Assembly: GCA_905612515.1 (NCBI GenBank)
Contig: CAJQSI010000020.1
Location: forward strand, 1-64,000
DNA from: an uncultured Opitutales bacterium
Lineage (GTDB): Bacteria; Verrucomicrobiota; Verrucomicrobiia; Opitutales; Seribacteraceae
Direction of reading: 5' to 3'
Length of the DNA stretch: 64,000 nt
Within the stretch, counting starts at the first letter, position 1. Every line of letters begins with the position of its first letter. The position numbers and the translations under genes were made by a program. Shown here piece by piece: positions 24,950 to 34,300 of this stretch. The notes under the pieces are model-generated. The model saw only the letters and a list, made by a program, of their open reading frames with translations. It ran no database searches and had not been told where the DNA came from.

Positions 24950-25770
24950 ACTGGATTCGCAGGCTCACGGGCAGAATCCGTTACGACGGGACGGAAACGG
25001 ACGATCCTCCTTCCGCAGAGGAGGAAAGTGCCCTGCAAGCCTTGGAGAAACGGCTCGGTTATCGTTTCCGCAACCTATCACTCTTGCGACGGGCGACCAC
25101 CCATCCATCCCTTGCCGAAGATTGCCGTGGTTGCGAAGACAACCAAAGACTGGAATTCCTCGGAGACTCCATACTGGGAGCGATTCTCGCCGAAAAGCTT
25201 TTTCGAATTTTCCCCGAAGACAACGAAGGCATCTTGACGAAAGGACGCTCGGTACTGGCCCGCGGCGACTACCTCAGCAAGCTAGCGCGCGCTCTGGGAA
25301 TTCACGAAACAATGAGGATGAGTCGAGCGGAGATTCGAGACGGAGGTAATGAGCGAGACTCCACATTGGAAGACGCCATAGAAGCAATAGTAGGAGCCAT
25401 TTATCTGGACTCCGGCATGCAAGCCACTCGCAAAACGGTGCTTTCATGGTATGGAGACATGGAGGAAATCTTGTCCGAGGCCATGGAGGATTATAATCCC
25501 AAAGGACGCCTGCAGGAAATCGCTCAAGCTCTACACGGACCAGACCAAATCCGCTACTTGATTGATCGCGAAGAAGGCCCTTCTCATAGGAAAAGATACT
25601 CCGTTTCAGTCGAGGTCGCTGAGTGCAAATTAGGCTCGGGATCCGGTCGAAGCAAGAAAGAGGCTGAAGAAGAAGCGGCTCGAAAGGCTTTGCAATCCAT
25701 TAGTCGAAAGCGAAAAAAAACGAACAAACGCGCAACCGGATCTCGGCAAAAGAACGAAAGCAAGAAGTGA
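24946..25770 (+). CDS. rnc: Ribonuclease III
   Basis: This 274-aa protein starts at GTG inside the ParA stop. NQRLEFLGDSILGAI is the RNase III signature, TTHPSLAED and ALEDAIEA-type motif (here TLEDAIEAIVGAIYLDSG) supply the second catalytic Glu/Asp set, and KGRLQEIAQ with a GSGRSKKEAEEEAARKAL segment forms the double-stranded-RNA-binding domain. A basic tail of about 25 residues extends the C-terminus. It processes rRNA and structured mRNA. Confidence 0.93.
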   Translation: MNWIRRLTGRIRYDGTETDDPPSAEEESALQALEKRLGYRFRNLSLLRRATTHPSLAEDCRGCEDNQRLEFLGDSILGAILAEKLFRIFPEDNEGILTKGRSVLARGDYLSKLARALGIHETMRMSRAEIRDGGNERDSTLEDAIEAIVGAIYLDSGMQATRKTVLSWYGDMEEILSEAMEDYNPKGRLQEIAQALHGPDQIRYLIDREEGPSHRKRYSVSVEVAECKLGSGSGRSKKEAEEEAARKALQSISRKRKKTNKRATGSRQKNESKK

Positions 25771-25931
25771 TGCATCGAAAAGCCGAAATGTCTTACCAAA
25801 GATTCCTTGACATGCTGATGCTCGCATTGCCCCTTTCGAAGACAGAAGTGTTTGTCAGCCCGCAATGGAAAGCATTTTCTCCAGTCCGAGGATTGATTAA
25901 GTTTATGCTCAACCACCAGCTAAACAGGTAA
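25770..25931 (+). CDS. Small ORF filling the rnc-mfd gap (53 aa)
   Basis: ATG at 25770 overlaps the rnc stop as TGATG and the frame ends with TAA at 25929-25931, just 4 nt before the mfd ATG. The predicted 53 residues begin MHRKAEMSYQRFLDML and end KFMLNHQLNR, basic and moderately hydrophobic in the middle. The perfect fit between two genes supports translation, perhaps to couple rnc and mfd, but I recognise no family and coding bias cannot be judged at this length. Confidence 0.45.
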   Translation: MHRKAEMSYQRFLDMLMLALPLSKTEVFVSPQWKAFSPVRGLIKFMLNHQLNR

Positions 25932-25935
25932 GGGA

Positions 25936-28900
25936 ATGAAAAGGGTGGTCATTCCTTCGGGTCGTGACGCTATGTTTTTGCACGGCGCACCCGAGGCGGC
26001 AACTGCAATTCTGGCAGCCGACTTCATCTATAAGGCAAAGCCAAAAGTCGTAATCTTACTCACTGAATCCATCCCCAAGGCTGAAGAGTGGGCTGAAGAC
26101 GTTGCGGCATTCCTAGAGTCGGCCAAGCCGGATTCCCGTATCCGCATGCACCTATTCGACGAACCTCCTTCGACCGAAAACCCGGACGCATTCGACAGGA
26201 TTTGCGACAGGCTCGCAGTGCTCTCCGCCTTGGGTGAGCTTTCAAATAAAGAGAGAGCCTCCTCGGAGAGTTCCATCCTGCTTCTCGCCGCAACTCCCGA
26301 ATCGATCCTCGCACCATGCCAGTCAGTGGAATCGCACGAAAAAAACGAGCTGATCGTGAGGCCGGGAGAAAAACTTTCCTTCCAAAGTTTCATCGAAGAA
26401 TTGGCCGAGCGATTCGATTATTCCTCGGAAATTCTTTGCGAAGCTCCCGCTCAATTCGCCGTCCGCGGAGGGTTGATTGACGTGTACCCCGTAAACGGAG
26501 AGTTTCCAGTGAGGATCGACTTTTTCGGGGACGAGATTGAAGATCTGAGAAGATTTGACCCTAATACGCAACGTACGATCGAAAGCGTGGATTCCGTAAC
26601 TTTGGCCTCTGCGGGAAGCACCGAGGACAGGGAGGTCGAGGGAGCGTTTTTCGGACATCTCAAATGCCCCGTCACTTGGATATTGAGAGAACCCGAAGAT
26701 CTATTGGTACGATCCCCATTGATTTTCCACTATTCGGAAAAAAGAAAATCCGCTCCCAAATGCTTTATCGACGCACTGGAAAGAAAGGCGGCCAAGAAAG
26801 ACAAATTCCTAGGCATGGCTGAAATCGACTCTGGTCGAGGAATCTTCGACAACGCTCCTTGCCATGAAGAAAAAGTGGAAACGTTGGAAAGCCTACGCCA
26901 TGAAAACTCCCTTGATGAGCTCGGTCTCGAACGTTTCGAAAGCGAACGATCCGGACGCAAAGCCTATCTGCAAGGTTTGCTTCTGCGGGCGAGAGAGGGG
27001 TTTTCCGTACAAATAGCCGCCGGAGTTGACTCGGAAAAACGACGAATCACCGAAACAATTGAGGAAGGGGAGGAGTTACAGGATCTTCAAGTAACCTTCC
27101 TCCAGATGGGGCTGAGAGAGGGATTCGCTATCGTCCTGCCGCCCGGCGAAAAGTTTCTGGGAAGAAAAATCGCACATCGAGAAAAAGGATTACTAGTAGC
27201 CACCGCCAGAGAAATACTAGGTCGAGAAAGGAGTCGACGCCCCGAACGGTCGAAACGCATGGTGGCGCAAAGACCGCAGGTGGACCAGGCTTTGGACTTT
27301 GCCGAACTGGTCGAAGGCGACTTCTTGGTGCACCTTCAGCACGGCGTATGTCAGTACAAATGCATCCAGAGGATAAAGGACGAAGACCGTGAGGAGGAAG
27401 CCGTAACGGTTGAATTTGCTGATGGAATCCTGCTGCACGTGCCCTTGCCTGAATCGCATTTGCTTTCACGTTACGTAGGTCTGGTCAAAAGTCGTCCGAA
27501 ATTGGCTAAACTCGGGGGCAAGTCCTGGTTCAAGGCAAAGGAGGCGGCCGAGCAAGCCGCTCTCGACATGGCCGCTGACTTACTTCGCATGCAAGCCGCT
27601 CGCGAGGCTGCGGAAGGACACGCATTTCAGCCGGACGATGAATGGCAAAAAGAGTTCGAGGACGCATTCTCCTTCACCGAAACTCCCGACCAGTTGTCGG
27701 CCATCGAGGCCGTCAAAAAGGATATGGAAAGTCGCGCCCCGATGGACCGGTTACTGTGCGGAGACGTTGGTTACGGGAAGACCGAAGTCGCATTGCGAGC
27801 AGCGTTCAAGGCAGTCATGGATGGTCGACAGGTAGCCGTGCTCGCCCCCACTACCGTCCTATGCCAACAACATCTAAACGTATTCAGAGAAAGGGTCGCA
27901 GATTTTCCCGTGACGGTGGAAACCTTGAGCCGATTACGTAGCCCAAAGGAGCAGAAACGTATTCTCGCGGGAGTGGCGAGCGGAGGAATCGACATTCTGG
28001 TGGGCACTCATCGAATTCTGAGCGCGGACGTCAGGTTTCGCGATCTGGGCCTTCTCGTCGTAGACGAAGAGCAACGATTCGGAGTGCGGCACAAGGAAAG
28101 CATCAAGAAGATGAAAACTTCCGTCGACGTACTGACCCTAAGCGCAACTCCCATTCCAAGAACGCTCTATTTCGCAATGGTAGGCGCAAGGGCGCTGAGC
28201 TCGATCGAAACAGCCCCCGTCAACCGGCGTCCCATTCGCACCGAAGTGATGCGGCACACGCCGGAAGTCGTCAAGAAAGCAGTGGATGCTGAAATACGGC
28301 GCGACGGACAAGTTTTTTATCTCCATAACAAAGTCAAAACCATACAAGCCGTGGCCCGCCGGCTCAATGAAAGGTTTCCTAAGATCCGAATCGCAGTGGG
28401 GCACGGCCAAATGGGAGAAAACGAACTGGAAGACGTAATGACTAAATTCGTGGCTCATCAATACGATATGCTTGTCTGCACAACGATAATCGAGGCGGGC
28501 ATAGACATTCCCAATTGCAACACGATCATCATCGAAGGCGCCGACCGATTCGGGCTCTCGCAACTTTATCAACTTCGCGGTCGCGTAGGAAGATTCGACA
28601 AGCAAGCCTATGCCTACCTCCTACTAAACAGTCACAAACCAGTTTCGGACAAGGCCCGGAAGCGACTTTCAGCCATCCGGCAAATCACGCGACTGGGGGC
28701 AGGATTCCGAATCGCCTTGAGAGATCTGGAGCTAAGAGGCGCGGGAAATCTTCTTGGAGGCGAGCAGAGCGGGCACGTGGCAGGCGTGGGATTCGACCTA
28801 TATTGTCGTTTGCTCAAACAAAGCGTGGCTCGTCTAAAGGGAGACGAGAACGCCATTCGTTCAAGGGCGACCGTGCGTTTAGACTTCACCACAAGCGGAG

Positions 28901-29349
28901 TTCTCTCCGAAACTGATTCACCAGAACCTGAGATCGCGGAAGACGTCACGGATGTCATCGGAGCCTATATGCCCGAACACTTCGCTGCAGAAACCCGACT
29001 TCGCATCGATTTCTACCGCAAACTGGCCAATGCCATAGACGCCAAGGAAGTGGAGGGCATTGGAGAGGAATTGACGGATCGTTTTGGAGAATTGCCAAGG
29101 GAAGCCAAAGCTCTTTTGCTTGAAACGGAAATTCGTTGCTTGGCCGAAGAGGCCGGATTCGATCGACTCGAAACTGAAGGAAGTTCCCTGCAATGCCGCT
29201 TTGCCAAAGGGAAAAAGCCTAACAAAGACAATAAATTCCTAAAGATGGCGGGTCGCTTCCCAAAACTTTCGGAAAAAGAACCTTTTTTGAAGTTGAAGGA
29301 AATCGTTCGATTTCTCAAACTGCGAATCCATGCAAAAGAAGTTGAATAA
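25936..29349 (+). CDS. mfd: Transcription-repair coupling factor Mfd
   Basis: This 1137-aa protein carries the UvrB-like N-terminal domain (EILCEAPAQFAVRGGLIDVYPV), the RNA-polymerase-interacting/CarD-like part (FLVHLQHGVCQYKCI, near 455), a Walker A of GDVGYGKTEVALRA near residue 608, the DEEQRFGV motif, and helicase motifs PIPRTLYFAM and QLRGRVGRFDKQAYAYLL. Mfd displaces stalled RNA polymerase and recruits UvrA. A good ribosome-binding AAGGGA lies just ahead of the start. The gene overlaps the isomerase gene by 20 nt. Confidence 0.95.
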   Translation: MKRVVIPSGRDAMFLHGAPEAATAILAADFIYKAKPKVVILLTESIPKAEEWAEDVAAFLESAKPDSRIRMHLFDEPPSTENPDAFDRICDRLAVLSALGELSNKERASSESSILLLAATPESILAPCQSVESHEKNELIVRPGEKLSFQSFIEELAERFDYSSEILCEAPAQFAVRGGLIDVYPVNGEFPVRIDFFGDEIEDLRRFDPNTQRTIESVDSVTLASAGSTEDREVEGAFFGHLKCPVTWILREPEDLLVRSPLIFHYSEKRKSAPKCFIDALERKAAKKDKFLGMAEIDSGRGIFDNAPCHEEKVETLESLRHENSLDELGLERFESERSGRKAYLQGLLLRAREGFSVQIAAGVDSEKRRITETIEEGEELQDLQVTFLQMGLREGFAIVLPPGEKFLGRKIAHREKGLLVATAREILGRERSRRPERSKRMVAQRPQVDQALDFAELVEGDFLVHLQHGVCQYKCIQRIKDEDREEEAVTVEFADGILLHVPLPESHLLSRYVGLVKSRPKLAKLGGKSWFKAKEAAEQAALDMAADLLRMQAAREAAEGHAFQPDDEWQKEFEDAFSFTETPDQLSAIEAVKKDMESRAPMDRLLCGDVGYGKTEVALRAAFKAVMDGRQVAVLAPTTVLCQQHLNVFRERVADFPVTVETLSRLRSPKEQKRILAGVASGGIDILVGTHRILSADVRFRDLGLLVVDEEQRFGVRHKESIKKMKTSVDVLTLSATPIPRTLYFAMVGARALSSIETAPVNRRPIRTEVMRHTPEVVKKAVDAEIRRDGQVFYLHNKVKTIQAVARRLNERFPKIRIAVGHGQMGENELEDVMTKFVAHQYDMLVCTTIIEAGIDIPNCNTIIIEGADRFGLSQLYQLRGRVGRFDKQAYAYLLLNSHKPVSDKARKRLSAIRQITRLGAGFRIALRDLELRGAGNLLGGEQSGHVAGVGFDLYCRLLKQSVARLKGDENAIRSRATVRLDFTTSGVLSETDSPEPEIAEDVTDVIGAYMPEHFAAETRLRIDFYRKLANAIDAKEVEGIGEELTDRFGELPREAKALLLETEIRCLAEEAGFDRLETEGSSLQCRFAKGKKPNKDNKFLKMAGRFPKLSEKEPFLKLKEIVRFLKLRIHAKEVE

Positions 29350-30349
29350 AATAATCACTTTCAATCCCGCGGCGTTATTGCTGCTTACAGCAATCCCCTT
29401 GGTTTCACTGAAAGCCGATCTGGTGGAGATCAACAGGGTGATGGCAAAAGTGGAGGACCGCATCGTAACCAGGGGCGAAGTGGACAAGGCCATGGATATG
29501 CTCAACTTCACCAAGGCCGAAAAAGACTCTAGAGCCAAGGAGTTCGTGGACGGTAAGATTGATCGCCTGCTCGCCATTCGCGCTTTCCATGATAAAGGTA
29601 TGATTATACCCGACTCCTATCTGGAGAACGAGTACAACAAACATCTCATTCGGGAATTCAACGGCGACCGAAAACTATTTCGGGACATACTGCTGAGCCG
29701 TAATCAGTCGCAACTGGAATTCCGGAAAGACTTGGAGGAGGAACTCATACACGGTCATATGCTTAATGCCCGACGTCGATCTAAAGAGGAAGTTAGCCCT
29801 GACAAGGTAGAGCAATACTACCGTGAAAACCGTGTTCAATTTCTAACCGATGAAAAGGTTCGCCTCCGGGAAATCGTTTTTTCACAAATCGCCGGTGAAC
29901 CGGAAGTCGTCCTTCTCCAGCAAGCCCAGCAAGTAATCGACCAGATAAAGGTTGGTGTAACTTTTGAAGAACTCGCTAAAAAACATGGGCAAAGCCCTTA
30001 CAAAGCAAAAGGCGGGGATTGGGAAGTAATGGTCGCCAAGCGAGAAATTCGCAACGATGCCATTCGAGAACAAGCCTTCTCCGTAGACGAAAACCAAGTG
30101 ACTAAACCTTTCAGCGTCGAGTTGCTGGAAAGAAAAGCTGACGGCACCGTGGGAAAATCCAGTAAAAAAGCCGTCTACATCCTCAAAATAGACAAAAAAA
30201 CCGCAGCGGGGGTAAAACCACTGGACGGAGTACGCCAACAAATTGAAAAGACACTTGCCAACCAACTCGAGTCCCAGAGCCAACGCCAATGGCTAAGCCG
30301 CCTCAAGCGAGATGCCTACTTGAAGTACTATTTTAACGACGAAAGCTAG
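29330..30349 (+). CDS. Periplasmic parvulin-type peptidyl-prolyl isomerase (SurA-like)
   Basis: This 339-aa protein has a signal peptide (NPAALLLLTAIPLVSLKA). VNRVMAKVEDRIVTRGEVDK-like N-terminus (here VEINRVMAKVEDRIVTR) and a helical SurA_N region are followed by a PpiC/parvulin domain near 180-290: RLREIVFSQI, FEELAKKHGQSPYKAKGGDWEVM and AVYILKIDKKT. Such proteins fold outer-membrane barrels. It overlaps the end of mfd by 20 nt, indicating co-transcription. Confidence 0.85.
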   Translation: MQKKLNKIITFNPAALLLLTAIPLVSLKADLVEINRVMAKVEDRIVTRGEVDKAMDMLNFTKAEKDSRAKEFVDGKIDRLLAIRAFHDKGMIIPDSYLENEYNKHLIREFNGDRKLFRDILLSRNQSQLEFRKDLEEELIHGHMLNARRRSKEEVSPDKVEQYYRENRVQFLTDEKVRLREIVFSQIAGEPEVVLLQQAQQVIDQIKVGVTFEELAKKHGQSPYKAKGGDWEVMVAKREIRNDAIREQAFSVDENQVTKPFSVELLERKADGTVGKSSKKAVYILKIDKKTAAGVKPLDGVRQQIEKTLANQLESQSQRQWLSRLKRDAYLKYYFNDES

Positions 30350-30466
30350 TCCCGGGTGCCAATCCGGCGAGGAAGAGTCATTATCTTAGAGGCAGCCACC
30401 CCTAGTTAGTAATTTTGGCACAGGCCTGACTCTACCACATCACCTCCATAAAATCGCTCGCACCCC

Positions 30467-31234
30467 ATGAGCAATTCCAGTAACAAAACGGAAAGTCATG
30501 CCAAGGACGCCAAAGGCACTAAACGTTCGTCCCCACCCCTTCGCCTCCGAGACCTACCTCTACACGAACGCCCACAAGAACGACTCGAAAAACTAGGAGC
30601 AAGCGCCCTGTCGGATCGTGAACTCGTGGCCATGCTCGTACGTTCGGGCAATGCCCGCATGGACGTTCTCGCAATTGCGGACGCGTTGCTCGCCAGAGCA
30701 GGTTCTCTAGCCGGACTTCTCCGCTGGGACGTGGAGGATTTTCGTCAGGTTCCGGGAATTGGCCCAGTGAAGGCACTCCAACTCTCGACCTACGTCGAAG
30801 TCGCCAAACGGATGTCGAGATCGAATCGATCCTCCTGCCCAAAGCTAAGCGAACCTCTCACCGTATTCACTCACCTCTATCCAGAGGTTAGATCGGACAA
30901 CGTAGAGAAAGTCTGGGTGCTATGTCTGGACCGCAAGAACAAATTGATCCGAATGGAGTCGGTAACTTCCGGAACCGCAACAGGAAGTCTCGTTCATCCT
31001 CGGGAGGTATTTCGTCCCGCCATCCGGCACGGAGCCACTGCCGTAATCGTAGCTCACAATCATCCCAGTGGCGACCCAACCCCGAGTAAAGCGGATTTAA
31101 CCATCACCCGAAAACTTCGGGAATCTGCAGGGCATCTTGGCATCGAGTTGCACGATCACATCATTATTGGCGAACCGGAAGACGACCCTAGAGGCCTCGG
31201 TTTCTATAGCTTTGCCGAAGCAGGCGTACTTTGA
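30467..31234 (+). CDS. radC: RadC-family JAB/MPN-domain protein
   Basis: This 255-aa protein has the UPF0758/RadC order: N-terminal LGASALSDRELVAMLVRSG, a helix-hairpin-helix VPGIGPVKALQLSTYVE, then the JAMM metal motif HNHPSGDPTPSKAD with an upstream Glu in RMESVTSGT. GIELHDHIIIG follows as usual. RadC is not firmly linked to a repair reaction; the JAB fold suggests a metalloenzyme. The Lys/Ser-rich first 25 residues are likely disordered. Confidence 0.92.
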   Translation: MSNSSNKTESHAKDAKGTKRSSPPLRLRDLPLHERPQERLEKLGASALSDRELVAMLVRSGNARMDVLAIADALLARAGSLAGLLRWDVEDFRQVPGIGPVKALQLSTYVEVAKRMSRSNRSSCPKLSEPLTVFTHLYPEVRSDNVEKVWVLCLDRKNKLIRMESVTSGTATGSLVHPREVFRPAIRHGATAVIVAHNHPSGDPTPSKADLTITRKLRESAGHLGIELHDHIIIGEPEDDPRGLGFYSFAEAGVL

Positions 31235-31320
31235 ACGGGAACTCGAGTTAGCAATAAATTTGAGTAAAACCTACGGACTTATTCTTTGAACTCACACACC
31301 ATACTTCCATTGATAACCTA

Positions 31321-34300
31321 ATGAGAAAACTCCTAATCGCCCTCGCCCTCAGCTTAACAGCAGGCACAGTTCACTCAGACGAAACCATTGGTTTCAAAAA
31401 GGGGGACCGCATAGTCTTCGTCGGCCCCACCTTCGTCGAACGAACGGCTCGATTCGGACATCTGGAAACCGCCCTTACTTTGGCAATGCCTGAAAAAGAG
31501 CTGATTTTTCGCAACCTCGGCTGGTCGGCAGACACAGTCATGGGAGAATCAAGAGGTTACGAAAAGCCCCAGTCCGGCTACGCCAATCTGCTTAGGAGCA
31601 TTCGCGAGTCCAAGCCCACCCTACTCTTCCTCGCTTATGGTCCGGCCGAATCGTGGGCGGAAACCCCGGAAGCCTTCACCGCCAACTACCAAAAACTGCT
31701 CAACGATCTAAAAGACCTAGGTGCTCGAAAAGTTCTCGTCTCTCCCTTTCTGCAGGAGAACTGGGGCCCACCTATGCCCGATCCCGCCGCACACAATGAA
31801 GACCTACGTGAACATACGGCAATCATTGCAAAACTAGCGGCAAAAAACGGATTGGCTCACATCTCGCTCATCGACCTGATAAAGCCCGAAGTCGAGAAAG
31901 GAAAGCGCCTCACGATGAATTCCCTTCACCTTGACGACTCCGGTTATCGGGCACTCGCCAAGACGGTTCTCGCCAAGCTTGGACTCGTCACCCCTGACCT
32001 AGATACCGCCAAGGCCATTCGTATTCGAGATTTAATCCGTGAAAAAAATGCCCTTCACTTTCACAGTTGGCGTCCACAAAACCAGACCTATATTCTCAGC
32101 TTTCGCAAGCACGAACAGGGTCGTCACGCCAAGGACCTTCCAAAGTTCGCTCCTCACATTGCCGAGAAAGAGCAAGCGATCCGCAAACTGCTACTGACTC
32201 CGGAAGAACAAGTCCATCTTCCGGCCAAACCAAAGCCTTCCTCATGGGAGTCGATAAAACCTTCAAAGGGAGCCCAGTTGGATATGCAAAAGCTACAAGT
32301 GCCCAACGACCTAGAACTGAATGCATTCGCCTCCGAGCCCGCCATAAAAAACCCCGTTCAGTCCGCATGGGATGAACAGGGTCGCCTATGGGTCGCCACC
32401 GCCGAAAGCTATCCGCACATCGCGCCCGGCTTCGTAATCAATGACAAGATCATCATCCTCGAAGACATGGATCGCGATGGCGTGGCAGACCGCCGACAGG
32501 TCTTCGCCGACGGTCTCCTCATGCCCACCGCCATACTGCCGGGTCACGGCGGAGTCTACGTAGGAACCTCCACTGAAATCCTTCACCTGCGTGACACCGA
32601 TGGCGATGGGCGAGCAGACGAAAAGACCATTCTCATCTCAGGTTTGGGTACCGAAGACACCCATCACGTCGTTCACAGTCTCCGTCACACCGAGGACGGG
32701 AAGGTGGGTTTCAATCAGTCCATCTACATCAACACCCACGTTGAAACTCCATGGGGGGTTCGTCGCCTACTGAAAAGCGGGGTTTGGGCTTTCGACCCCA
32801 ATACGCACGATATGGAGGTTTTTGCCTACGGCCTCGTGAATCCATGGGGACATGAAACGGACGAATTCGGCCAATCGTTCCTTACGGATGGAGCCGGCGG
32901 GGCGGGTATCCACTACGCCTTCCCGGGCGCAGCCTATGTCACCTCCGCATATCATAGTAGAGCCGAAGTCCTGCCCGGGCTCAATCCCGGCCAACCCAAG
33001 CAATGCGGCCTGACCATCATCAACTCCGGCATCTTTCCTGAAAAATACCGAGGACTTCTCGTCACCAACGACTTTCGAGGACACCGCACCATCAGTTTTC
33101 GCCTGAGCGAAAACGGATCGGGATTCTTTTCGATCCAAAAGGAAGATCTCATTCACGTCGCCTCAAAAGGAACTGATCGACATGGATCCGCGGGGATGTA
33201 TCGCCCCATTGACATAGATGAGGGCCCCGACGGCGCTCTTTACGTCAACGACTGGAGCAACCACATAATCCAGCACGGCGAAGTGGACTTTCACGACAAA
33301 CGCCGTGACCATGAACACGGACGCATCTGGCGTCTTCTACCTAAAAACGCCTCCCTCCCACACCATGCCGACCTATTCAAAAAGAAGCCTACGGATTGGT
33401 TGAATGCCTTGGCCTCTCCCGAGCTGTATGTTCGTAGAGTTGCCCGCCGCCTCCTCGTGGAGAAAGCAGGGTACTCGATTCTACCAAATCTACTCGAAAA
33501 AGCACGAGGCACCGATAAAGACGAAACACTGCTCGAATACCTTTGGACTGCCCGAAGTCTCAGGGCCAAGATTCCCCACGACCTGTTCAAAAGGCTAGCC
33601 GAAAGCGAGAATTTTCGTATCCGAGCTGCAGCTATTCGTCTCGGCTACGACAAACCCAACGCCATCGACGATCCGCATCCACGCGTTCGACTCGAAGCCG
33701 TTTGCGCACTCCGTAGCCAAGGCGATCTCAAGGCCATCGAGACTCTAATCCGAGCAACTGATTACGAAACCGATCGCAACATCGATTTCGCCCTACGGGA
33801 AGCACTTCGTCATCTCCGTCCCATCTGGGAAGGGAAGACCACTTTCGAGAACCACCCCACCCGACTCGCCCGGGTCGTCGCTCTTACTGGAAGTCAAGCA
33901 CCGCTCGACAGCCTACTCGCCTCACTAAAAGCTATGCAAACAGGCGACTCCAAACGCCTTTCCACCCTTCAGGCTCTCGCCACTGCAGGTCAACCCAAGC
34001 ACCTCGATGCAGTGCTAAACGCCAGTCTCGAAGAGAATCTCAAAGCTACCGATCGGCTCATTCTCCTGAGAAGCCTTCTGACTACCAAAAAAAATCGCAA
34101 GCTAATGCCCGGCAAAGACAGGGGGCGTCTGGCTAAACTTTTCGAGCACCCGGTGCTTGGTTCGGATGCTCTCAGGCTCGCCGCTTACTGGAACCTAACT
34201 GGTGCCCGAGCAGTCGCGATCAAACGCCTTGCAGGAGCTTCAGCCGAAGACCTCTTTGCACTACGCCGACACACGTCCACCCTCGCAGCATTCGGGAAAC

